DNA of 15,959 nt. Source: DASQTB01 sp035642095 (lineage in GTDB: Bacteria > Actinomycetota > UBA4738 > CALAEC01). Below the pieces are notes generated by a model that had not been told where the DNA came from, made no database searches, and worked only from the letters and a program-made list of their open reading frames with translations. The position numbers and the translations under genes were made by a program. Positions 7,210-12,933 of this stretch are shown piece by piece; position 1 is the first letter of the stretch; each line of letters starts with the position of its first letter. The stretch lies in NCBI GenBank assembly GCA_035642095.1, contig DASQTB010000071.1:1-15959 (forward strand), read 5' to 3'.

Positions 7210-7231
7210 CCGACCGCCCGCGAGCGGTCGG
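7210..7231 (+). promoter_or_regulatory. 8-bp hairpin between ftsY and ffh
   Basis: CCGACCGC (7210-7217) and GCGGTCGG (7224-7231) are perfect inverted repeats around CCGCGA. The structure starts 4 nt after the ftsY stop and ends one base before the ffh -10, so it covers the -35 position. It may be a U-less terminator for ftsY, an operator, or both. Confidence 0.4.
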
Positions 7232-7237
7232 TACACT
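7232..7237 (+). promoter_or_regulatory. -10 element for ffh (leaderless)
   Basis: TACACT (TANNNT) lies 6 nt before the ffh GTG at 7244. There is no Shine-Dalgarno sequence, so transcription probably begins at the start codon. A good -35 is not seen; the preceding hairpin occupies that space. Confidence 0.5.
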
Positions 7238-7243
7238 GGCCGT

Positions 7244-8572
7244 GTGTTCGACCAGCTCACCGACCGTCTCGGCGCGGTCTTCAAGAAGCTCCGGTCCCGG
7301 GGCAAGCTCCACCCGAAGCAGGTGGACGCCGCCCTGGACGAGATCCGGGACGCCCTGCTCGACGCGGACGTGGCGGTCGAGGTCGCGGACGACCTCCTCG
7401 GCCGGGTGCGGGACCGGGCCCTGTCCGAAGAGGTCATGACGTCGCTGACCCCAGGCCAGCAGGTGGTCAAGGTCGTCCGCGACGAGCTCACCGAGACGCT
7501 GGGAGGGACGCACCGGTCGTTCACCGCCTCGGGTGATCCGGCCGTGATCATGATGGCCGGCCTCCAGGGCTCGGGGAAGACCACCGCCTGCGCCAAGGTG
7601 GCCGTTCATCTGAAGGAGAAGGGCCGCCACCCGCTGCTGGTGGCGGCCGACCTCCAGCGGCCGGCCGCCGTGGACCAGCTGTTCGCGCTGGGAAGCGAGA
7701 TCGGCGTGCCCGTCACCTCCGACGGGCGGGACCCGGTGAAGGTGGCCAAGGCCGCGCTCAAGCAAGCCCGCCGCGACGGCCACGACGTTGTGATCGTGGA
7801 CACCGCTGGGCGGGTCCACGTCGACCGGGAGATGATGCGCGAGGCCGGCCGGATCCGCGCGGCGATAAAGCCCCATCATGCCCTGATGGCGGTCGATGCC
7901 ACCGTCGGCCAGGATGCCGTTCGGCAGGCCCGCGCGTTCATGGACGAGGTCGACCTGACCGGCTTCATCGTCACCAAGCTGGACGGTGACGCCCGCGGTG
8001 GGGCCGCGCTGTCGGTCACCCAGGTGACCGGCCGGCCGGTCTACTTCGCCGGGACGGGGGAACGGCCGGCGGACCTGGAGCCCTTCTACCCCGACCGGAT
8101 GGCCTCCCGGATCCTGGGCATGGGCGACGTCCTCTCATTGGTCGAGAAGGCCGAGAAGACCATGGACGAGGATCAGGCCAAGGAAGCCGCGGAGAAGATG
8201 ATGCGGGCGGAGTTCAGCCTGGACGACTTCCTGACCCAGCTTCGCGAGGTACGAAAGCTGGGCCCTCTCCAGGACCTGCTGGCCATGATGCCGGGGGTCC
8301 CCGGGGCGCGCGGGCTGAAGGACGTCCAGGTGGACGAGAAGGAGGTCGGCCGGGCGGAGGCCATCATCTCTTCGATGACACCAGGTGAGCGACGCAACCC
8401 CGCTATCATCAACGGAAGCCGTCGCTCTCGGATCGCTCGAGGCAGCGGAACCTCGGTCGGAGCCGTGAACGCCTTGCTCAAACAGTTCGATCAGACGAAG
8501 AAGATGATGAAGCGGCTGACCGGTGGACGGATGCCGATGATCCCCGGTATGCCCCGGATCCCTGGCATGTGA
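7244..8572 (+). CDS. ffh: Signal recognition particle protein Ffh (SRP54)
   Basis: The 442-residue protein binds 4.5S/SRP RNA and the signal sequences of nascent membrane proteins, then docks with FtsY. The N domain spans about 1-90. The G domain has P-loop GLQGSGKTT (106-114), DTAGR (186-190) and TKLDG (244-248). The methionine-rich M domain (about 318-425) includes the SRP-RNA binding segment SRRSRIARGSG (about 392-402). The C-terminus ends in a Met/Pro/Gly-rich tail (MPMIPGMPRIPGM), typical of bacterial Ffh. Two GTGs lie in tandem around 7242-7246; only the one at 7244 is in frame. The rpsP start lies 13 nt downstream, so the two are probably co-transcribed. Confidence 0.98.
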   Translation: MFDQLTDRLGAVFKKLRSRGKLHPKQVDAALDEIRDALLDADVAVEVADDLLGRVRDRALSEEVMTSLTPGQQVVKVVRDELTETLGGTHRSFTASGDPAVIMMAGLQGSGKTTACAKVAVHLKEKGRHPLLVAADLQRPAAVDQLFALGSEIGVPVTSDGRDPVKVAKAALKQARRDGHDVVIVDTAGRVHVDREMMREAGRIRAAIKPHHALMAVDATVGQDAVRQARAFMDEVDLTGFIVTKLDGDARGGAALSVTQVTGRPVYFAGTGERPADLEPFYPDRMASRILGMGDVLSLVEKAEKTMDEDQAKEAAEKMMRAEFSLDDFLTQLREVRKLGPLQDLLAMMPGVPGARGLKDVQVDEKEVGRAEAIISSMTPGERRNPAIINGSRRSRIARGSGTSVGAVNALLKQFDQTKKMMKRLTGGRMPMIPGMPRIPGM

Positions 8573-8574
8573 AC

Positions 8575-8584
8575 GAGGAGAGGG
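8575..8584 (+). promoter_or_regulatory. Strong ribosome binding site for rpsP
   Basis: GAGGAGAGGG lies immediately before the rpsP ATG region, with GGAG centred about 7 nt upstream of the ATG. It contrasts with the SD-less starts of smc, ftsY and ffh, and shows that rpsP is translated from a leadered or polycistronic mRNA. Confidence 0.6.
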
Positions 8585-8585
8585 C

Positions 8586-8948
8586 ATGGTCAAGATCAGG
8601 CTGATGCGCATCGGGAAGAAGAAGCAGCCCGCCTACCGCGTCGTGGTGGCCGATTCACGAAGCCCCCGCGACGGGCGGTTCATCGAGAACATCGGCCGGT
8701 ACCAGCCTCGCCTCCATCCCTCGATGATCGACATCGACGAGGAGCGGGCGCTCCACTGGCTCCAGCGCGGCGCACAGCCGAGTGACCCGGTGCGGGTGCT
8801 CCTGCAGAAGACAGGAATCTGGTCGCGGTTCACTGGCGAGGCGCCACCTCCACCCTCCGCCCCCGAGCCGACCGAGTCCGAGGTCGAGACGGATGCGGCC
8901 GCTTCCGGATCGGAGGCTTCGCAGGAAGACGTCGACACGGAAGCGTGA
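8586..8948 (+). CDS. rpsP: 30S ribosomal protein S16
   Basis: The 120-residue protein begins MVKIRLMRIGKKKQPAYRVV and continues with ADSRSPRDGRFIENIGRYQP, the canonical S16 start; the family domain occupies about residues 1-80. S16 binds 16S rRNA early in 30S assembly and stabilises its body. After residue 83 there is an extra Pro-rich then acidic tail (Glu, Asp, Ser, Ala) of about 35 residues that lies outside the conserved domain. The stop overlaps the khpA start as GTGA, which suggests translational coupling. Confidence 0.98.
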   Translation: MVKIRLMRIGKKKQPAYRVVVADSRSPRDGRFIENIGRYQPRLHPSMIDIDEERALHWLQRGAQPSDPVRVLLQKTGIWSRFTGEAPPPPSAPEPTESEVETDAAASGSEASQEDVDTEA

Positions 8949-9178
8949 AAGAGGTCCTGGAGTACATCGCCCGGGCAATGGTCGATGAGCCCGAGGCGGT
9001 CGAGGTCACCGAGGTGACCGGCGAGCGCTCGGTGATCCTCCAGCTCCGGGTGGCCCCCGAGGATATGGGGAAAGTGATCGGGAAGCGGGGCCGAACGGTT
9101 CGGGCCATGCGATCCATCGTCCGAGCTGCGGGATCCCGGCAGGGCGTCACCACGCTGGTCGAGATCATCGAGGAGTGA
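8945..9178 (+). CDS. khpA: KH-domain RNA-binding protein KhpA (YlqC family)
   Basis: The 77-residue product is a single type II KH domain. The RNA-contacting GxxG loop is GKRG at residues 46-49, in the context MGKVIGKRGRTVRAMR. KhpA proteins form a complex with KhpB (Jag) and bind many transcripts, affecting cell division and envelope genes in Firmicutes; in this gene position a role near ribosome maturation is often assumed. The GTG start overlaps the rpsP stop, and its own stop overlaps the rimM start (both GTGA), so the three proteins are translated as a chain. Length and motif are normal. Confidence 0.93.
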   Translation: MKEVLEYIARAMVDEPEAVEVTEVTGERSVILQLRVAPEDMGKVIGKRGRTVRAMRSIVRAAGSRQGVTTLVEIIEE

Positions 9179-9672
9179 CCAAGGAGCTCCTCGCCGTCGG
9201 CCGGATCACCAGGGCCCACGGTGTCCGCGGGGAGGTGGCCGTCCAATCCCTGACCGAGGTATCCGAGCGGTTCGCCCCCGGCTCGGTCCTGCTCACGGAA
9301 GACGACCGCCGGCTGACCGTTCGCAGCACTCGCCCGCACGGCCATCGTCTCGTGGTGACGTTCGACGAGATCGACGATCGGACCGAGGCGGAGTCCCTCC
9401 GCGGCGAGCTCCTCCTGATCGCGGCGACGGACACGCCCCGAATCGAGGAACCGGACCGCTACTGGGTGCATCAGGTGGTCGGTCTGGATGTGGTCACCGA
9501 AGATGGACGATCCATGGGGCGGATCAGCGAGGTCCACTCCAATCCGGCGAACGACCTGTGGGTCACGGACCGGGGCGCCCTGATCCCGGCGGTCCGGGAG
9601 GTCGTCCGGGCGGTCGATCTCCACCGCGGTCGGGTGACGGTCGTCGAGCTCCCCGGCCTGTTGGAGGGTTGA
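9175..9672 (+). CDS. rimM: Ribosome maturation factor RimM
   Basis: The 165-residue protein has the two-domain RimM build. An N-terminal beta-barrel domain (about 6-88) carries the signature VGRITRAHGVRGEVAV, and a C-terminal PRC-barrel domain (about 95-162) includes YWVHQVVGLDVV and ALIPAVREVVRAVD. RimM binds S19 and the 30S head during maturation and is needed for efficient 16S rRNA processing. The GTG start shares a GTGA with the khpA stop. The trmD start follows after one base, so rimM and trmD are tightly coupled, as in most bacteria. Confidence 0.96.
   Translation: MTKELLAVGRITRAHGVRGEVAVQSLTEVSERFAPGSVLLTEDDRRLTVRSTRPHGHRLVVTFDEIDDRTEAESLRGELLLIAATDTPRIEEPDRYWVHQVVGLDVVTEDGRSMGRISEVHSNPANDLWVTDRGALIPAVREVVRAVDLHRGRVTVVELPGLLEG
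9663..9668 (+). promoter_or_regulatory. Ribosome binding site fixing the trmD start
   Basis: GGAGGG lies 5 nt before the GTG at 9674 and inside the last codons of rimM. It supports the GTG as the trmD start. Confidence 0.6.
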
Positions 9673-9673
9673 G

Positions 9674-10342
9674 GTGCGGATCGACGTCCTCACGATCTTC
9701 CCCGGCATCCTGAAGGGGCCGCTCCAGGAGAGCCTGCTCGGTAGGGCCATCGAGACCGGGGTTGTGGACGTGAGGGTCCATGACATCCGGGAGCACGCCA
9801 CCGACCGTCACCATCAGGTGGACGACGAGCCGTTCGGCGGGGGCCCGGGCATGGTCATGAAGCCGGAGCCGATCTTCAGAGCGGTCGAGTCGCTGGGGCT
9901 GGGGAGGAAGCGGGTGATCGTGCTCTCGCCGGCCGGCCGGCGCCTGGACCAGGCCCTGGTCCGGGACCTGGCGGCCGAGCCGTGGCTCGTCCTGTGTAGC
10001 GGCCGGTACGAGGGCGTGGACGAGCGGGTGGTGGAGGGCCTGCCGGCCGAGGAGGTCTCCATCGGCGACTACGTGCTCGCCGGAGGCGAGCTGGCGGCCC
10101 TGGTCGTGGTGGAAGCCGTGACCCGGCTGATCCCGGGCGTCGTCGGACGAGAGGAGTCCCTGGCCAGAGAGTCCTTCGAAGAGGGACTCTTGGACTATCC
10201 GCACTACACCCGGCCTCAGGAGTTCCGAGGCATGAAGGTCCCTGAGGTGCTGGTCTCCGGCGACCACGCCCGGATCGAGGCGTGGCGCCGCAGGGCTGCC
10301 GAGGAGAAGACCCGGAGGAACCGGCCCGACCTGCTACGATGA
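9674..10342 (+). CDS. trmD: tRNA (guanine-37-N1)-methyltransferase TrmD
   Basis: The 222-residue SPOUT methyltransferase makes m1G37 in tRNAs reading CNN codons, preventing +1 frameshifts. The trefoil-knot SAM site is clear: SPAGRRLDQ (85-93), SGRYEGVDER (109-118) and SIGDYVLAGGELAAL (129-143). The later motif YPHYTRP (175-181) is intact, followed by the VLVSGDHARIEAWR region. Two departures from E. coli TrmD are visible. The CGRYEG Cys is Ser, though a Cys precedes it. At the position aligned with the proposed catalytic base Asp169 (motif DSF) this protein has Glu167 (ESF). I cannot tell whether that is a clade feature. It is shorter than E. coli TrmD, ending soon after the RRNRPDLLR segment. 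A -10-like TACGAT for rplS lies in its last codons. Confidence 0.97.
   Translation: MRIDVLTIFPGILKGPLQESLLGRAIETGVVDVRVHDIREHATDRHHQVDDEPFGGGPGMVMKPEPIFRAVESLGLGRKRVIVLSPAGRRLDQALVRDLAAEPWLVLCSGRYEGVDERVVEGLPAEEVSIGDYVLAGGELAALVVVEAVTRLIPGVVGREESLARESFEEGLLDYPHYTRPQEFRGMKVPEVLVSGDHARIEAWRRRAAEEKTRRNRPDLLR
10335..10340 (+). promoter_or_regulatory. Possible internal -10 for rplS
   Basis: TACGAT, preceded by TGC as in extended -10 elements, overlaps the end of trmD. It would give rplS a leader of roughly 18 nt containing the SD GAGGA (10356-10360, 4 nt before the ATG). No clear -35; the match may be fortuitous. Confidence 0.3.
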
Positions 10343-10364
10343 GGACCCGCCCCCTGAGGAAGCC

Positions 10365-10766
10365 ATGAACAAGGTCGACCCCGTCGAGAAGACGCGTCTG
10401 CGCGAGGACCTCCCGGCGTTCCGGGCTGGTGACACCGTCAAAGTCCACGTTCGGGTTGTCGAGGCCGGGCGGGAACGGATCCAGATGTTCCAGGGTGTGG
10501 TCATACGCCGACGGGGGGGTGGAATGCGAGAGACCTTCACCGTTCGCAAGGTGTCGTTCGGCGTCGGAGTGGAGCGGACATTCCCGCTCCACTCCCCCCA
10601 GATCGCTCGGATCGAGATCCTCACCCGGGGAGACGTCCGTCGAGCGAAGCTGTACTACCTGAGAGAGCGGCGCGGCAAGCGCGCCCGGATCCGGGAGCTG
10701 CGCACGCCGGCCCCGGCCCCGGCCCCGGTCCCGGCCGAAGAGCAGGCGAGCGGGGACGAGGGCTGA
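10365..10766 (+). CDS. rplS: 50S ribosomal protein L19
   Basis: The 133-residue protein contains the full L19 domain (about 1-115). Diagnostic segments are FRAGDTVKVHVRVVEAGRER, the IQMFQGVVIRRRGGG region, SFGVGVERTFPLHSP and the AKLYYLRERRGKRARI terminus. L19 sits at the 30S-50S interface and contributes to bridges between subunits. The C-terminus adds a Pro-Ala repeat and an acidic end encoded by a CCGGCC-type hexamer repeat. An SD sequence GAGGA precedes the ATG, and lepB starts 2 nt after the stop, so the two genes are probably co-transcribed. Confidence 0.98.
   Translation: MNKVDPVEKTRLREDLPAFRAGDTVKVHVRVVEAGRERIQMFQGVVIRRRGGGMRETFTVRKVSFGVGVERTFPLHSPQIARIEILTRGDVRRAKLYYLRERRGKRARIRELRTPAPAPAPVPAEEQASGDEG
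10707..10736 (+). repeat. Hexanucleotide repeat encoding the L19 Pro-Ala tail
   Basis: Consecutive CCGGCC-like hexamers encode the Pro-Ala alternation at the L19 C-terminus. Short repeats of this kind can change length by slippage, but in frame this would only alter the nonconserved tail. Confidence 0.4.
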
Positions 10767-10768
10767 CC

Positions 10769-11542
10769 GTGGCCCGGCGGAATCCCGCCGGCCGGCCCGA
10801 CGAGCGGACCTCGGTCGAGCCCGACGAGGCGCTGATAGCGGAACACCCCGTCGAGGACGCGCCCTCAAAGGACGGACGAGGGCCGGAGGATCGACGCGGA
10901 GGCAAGCACGAGCCTGCCAAAGAGGAGAAGGACGGCCGCGGCGGCGTGGCCGGGTTCTTCCGGGAGCTCCCCGGGCTCATCATCATCGCCTTCGCCCTGG
11001 CGCTCCTGATCAAGACCTTCCTCATCCAGGCGTTCTACATCCCGTCCCAGTCGATGGTTCCGACCCTCAAGGTGCAGGATCGTGTCCTGGTCAACAAGCT
11101 GGTGTACGACTTCGGCGAGATCCAGCGGGGCGACATCATCGTGTTCGAGAATCCTCAACTCCAGGACCCCGATCGGAGCGTGTTGGAGGCGGTGTGGCAC
11201 TGGCTGACCGAGGGGTTGGGCTTCTCCGTGGATCCTCAGAAGGACTTCATCAAGCGGGTGGTGGCCCTGCCGGGCGAGACCATCGAGGTCAGGAACGGGC
11301 GGGTCCTGATCGACGGGGAGAGGATCGAGGAGCCGTACCTCACCCCCCGGGCGTCCCGTGACCACTCCAACTTCCCCCCGACGGTGATCAAGCCCGACCA
11401 CGTGTTCGTGATGGGAGACAACCGCCCCAACTCCCAGGACTCCAGGTCGTCCCTCGGCCAGATCCCGATCGACAAGGTGGTGGGGAAGTCGTTCGTCCTC
11501 TTGTGGCCTCCATCGAGGATCGAGTGGTTGTCCGACGACTGA
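10769..11542 (+). CDS. lepB: Signal peptidase I
   Basis: The 257-residue protein is a type I signal peptidase, which removes signal peptides from Sec/Tat exported proteins at the outer face of the membrane. A long charged cytoplasmic N-terminus (about 1-65, rich in Arg, Asp, Glu) is followed by one membrane helix (about 68-88). The nucleophile Ser95 lies in the IPSQSMVPTL box and the general base Lys162 in DFIKRVVALPGE. The last conserved box is GDNRPNSQDSR (217-226). There is no C-terminal membrane helix. The GTG start, 2 nt after rplS, has no strong SD. Its 3' end overlaps the rnhB start. Co-location with ffh and ftsY places secretion functions together. Confidence 0.96.
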   Translation: MARRNPAGRPDERTSVEPDEALIAEHPVEDAPSKDGRGPEDRRGGKHEPAKEEKDGRGGVAGFFRELPGLIIIAFALALLIKTFLIQAFYIPSQSMVPTLKVQDRVLVNKLVYDFGEIQRGDIIVFENPQLQDPDRSVLEAVWHWLTEGLGFSVDPQKDFIKRVVALPGETIEVRNGRVLIDGERIEEPYLTPRASRDHSNFPPTVIKPDHVFVMGDNRPNSQDSRSSLGQIPIDKVVGKSFVLLWPPSRIEWLSDD

Positions 11543-12183
11543 AGGAGATCGACCACTACGAGCGCCAGCTTCGGGAGCGCGGGTTCACCCTGCTGGCCGG
11601 GGTCGATGAGGCGGGGCGGGGCGCCCTGGCCGGACCGCTGGTCGCGGCGGCGGTCATCCTTTCCACGACCTTCGAGCTGGACGGCCTGGAGGACTCCAAG
11701 CTGCTCACCAGGAAGCAGCGTGAGGCGGCATACGCCCGGGTGACCGGGGAGGCCGTGGCCTACGCCGTGTGCAAGGCGATGCCCACCCGGATCGACCGGG
11801 CCGGGCTCCATCGGACGAACATGGCCCTGCTCCGGCGGGCCCTCCGGAAGTTGCCGATGACGCCCGACTTCGTCCTGAGCGACGGGTTCCCCCTGAAGCG
11901 TCTGGGCATCCCGTGCCTGGGGCTGCGGAAGGGCGATGTGGTCACCGCGTCGGTGGCCGCGGCCTCGGTCGTGGCCAAGGTGACCCGGGACCGGATCATG
12001 GACCGGTACCACCGGCGCTTCCCGGACTACGGGTTCGACACGAATCGGGGCTACGGGACCGAACGGCACTGGGAGGCTCTGTGGCGGCTGGGGCCCACGC
12101 CGATCCACCGGCGATCGTTCAATCACGTCCTCGACCCCCTCTCGCCGGAGGAGTACCGTCGGTGGAAGGAGGCGACGTCGTGA
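11503..12183 (+). CDS. rnhB: Ribonuclease HII
   Basis: The 226-residue protein cleaves the RNA strand of RNA/DNA hybrids and single ribonucleotides in DNA. The acidic catalytic set is present: Asp35 and Glu36 in GVDEAGRGALAGP, Asp127 in LSDGFPL, and Asp145 in RKGDVVTASVAAASVVAKVTRDR. EDSKLL (63-68) is also conserved. The start is uncertain. GTG 11503 overlaps lepB by 40 nt and has no SD. A second in-frame GTG at 11524 has GAGGA four bases upstream and would remove seven residues that are not conserved. The stop shares GTGA with the next gene. The enzyme is intact either way. Confidence 0.95.
   Translation: MASIEDRVVVRRLKEIDHYERQLRERGFTLLAGVDEAGRGALAGPLVAAAVILSTTFELDGLEDSKLLTRKQREAAYARVTGEAVAYAVCKAMPTRIDRAGLHRTNMALLRRALRKLPMTPDFVLSDGFPLKRLGIPCLGLRKGDVVTASVAAASVVAKVTRDRIMDRYHRRFPDYGFDTNRGYGTERHWEALWRLGPTPIHRRSFNHVLDPLSPEEYRRWKEATS
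12166..12172 (+). promoter_or_regulatory. Strong ribosome binding site for the DUF2469 gene
   Basis: AAGGAGG, the full SD core, lies 7 nt before the GTG at 12180 and inside rnhB. It fixes this GTG as the start although the frame is open far upstream. Confidence 0.7.
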
Positions 12184-12488
12184 GCGGCGAGGAAGAGCTC
12201 GAGAACTACGAGGTCGATCAGGAGCTTCGCCTGTACCGCGAGTACCGGGACGTGCTCCCCATGTTCTCGTATGTCGTGGAGACGGAGCGCCGGTTCTACC
12301 TCTCGAACTCCGTTGACATCCGTCAGTTCGGCGAGGATTGGCTCGAGGTGGAGATGAGCGACGCATGGGTCTGGGACATGCACCGGCCGGCCCGATTCGT
12401 GGGGAAGGTGCGGGTATTGACCACGCACGACGTCAATGTCGAGGAGATCTCGAAGCCCGAGGGCGGACAGTCCGAGACGATCCCGTAG
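12180..12488 (+). CDS. DUF2469 family protein
   Basis: The 102-residue protein closely follows the conserved actinobacterial DUF2469 family, known from the mycobacterial gene between rnhB and yraN. Recognisable segments are ELENYEVDQELRLYREYRDV, SYVVETERRFYLSNSV (30-45), DAWVWDMHRPARFV (61-74) and the DVNVEEISKPE end. It is an acidic, aromatic-rich soluble protein without signal peptide or membrane helix. Its function is not known to me; the conserved location beside rnhB and yraN suggests a nucleic-acid or housekeeping role but proves nothing. The GTG start overlaps the rnhB stop (GTGA) and has a perfect SD. A stable hairpin follows its stop by 2 nt. Confidence 0.95.
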   Translation: MSGEEELENYEVDQELRLYREYRDVLPMFSYVVETERRFYLSNSVDIRQFGEDWLEVEMSDAWVWDMHRPARFVGKVRVLTTHDVNVEEISKPEGGQSETIP

Positions 12489-12490
12489 CG

Positions 12491-12512
12491 GGCCGGGCCG
12501 ATTCGGCCGGCC
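12491..12512 (+). terminator. GC-rich hairpin after the DUF2469 gene
   Basis: GGCCGGGCCG (12491-12500) pairs with CGGCCGGCC (12504-12512) around ATT, giving a nine-pair stem with one bulged G. It begins 2 nt after the stop. No T-run follows, so it is a U-less intrinsic terminator or an RNA 3'-end protector. It may end or attenuate the transcript of the rplS-DUF2469 block before yraN. Confidence 0.45.
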
Positions 12513-12561
12513 TGTGTCCACGAAGGACGTTCCTGTCGGTGGCCCGTGCCATCCTCGCTCG

Positions 12562-12918
12562 GTGTCGGGCCGGCAGGTGGTGTGGCGGGACGGCGAACGA
12601 GCCGCCTGGGAGATGTATCGCCGGCGGGGCTACCGACTGGTGGCCCGGAACTGGACATCGGCCCTGGGCGAGCTCGATCTGGTCGTGGCTCGAGGGGAGG
12701 TGCTGGTGTTCTGCGAGGTGAAAGCGAGGACCTCCTCACGCCTCGGTGGACCCCACGAGGCCGTCACCCCAGCGAAACAGCAGAAGATCCGTCACCTGGC
12801 GGCGGCCTTCGTCGCCGCGGAACGCCCCCGCGTGGCCGACTTCCGGTTCGACGTGGCCAGCGTGACGGTGCACGGTCGGGGCCCCCCAGAGGTGTATCTC
12901 TTCGAAGACGCCTTCTGA
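12562..12918 (+). CDS. yraN: YraN/UPF0102 family nuclease-like protein
   Basis: The 118-residue protein is a UPF0102 member with a predicted PD-(D/E)XK-type nuclease fold. Visible are the N-terminal helix GERAAWEMYRRRGYRLVARNW, then GELDLV (Glu37, Asp39), then VFCEVKAR with Glu52 and Lys54, which together form the metal-binding core. The substrate is unestablished; a role in DNA processing is suggested by conserved linkage to yifB and dprA in other genomes. The frame is open to 12436, but the upstream part is low-complexity Arg/Ser/Pro. GTG 12562 gives the usual family length, though it lacks a good SD. The gene converges on the minus-strand protease gene with 15 nt between stops. Confidence 0.9.
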   Translation: MSGRQVVWRDGERAAWEMYRRRGYRLVARNWTSALGELDLVVARGEVLVFCEVKARTSSRLGGPHEAVTPAKQQKIRHLAAAFVAAERPRVADFRFDVASVTVHGRGPPEVYLFEDAF

Positions 12919-12933
12919 CGCTTCCCCGGGGCG

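Noticed and set aside
11769..12179. Earlier start for the DUF2469 gene inside rnhB
   Set aside because: The extension is out-of-frame rnhB sequence; a perfect SD and the family N-terminus fix GTG 12180.
12436..12561. Earlier yraN start overlapping the DUF2469 gene
   Set aside because: Low-complexity extension that crosses the hairpin; UPF0102 proteins are about 115-125 residues, matching GTG 12562.
12919..12933. CCCCGGGG at the yraN-prsW convergence as a bidirectional terminator
   Set aside because: The palindrome has no loop and no T-run; it is too weak to call.
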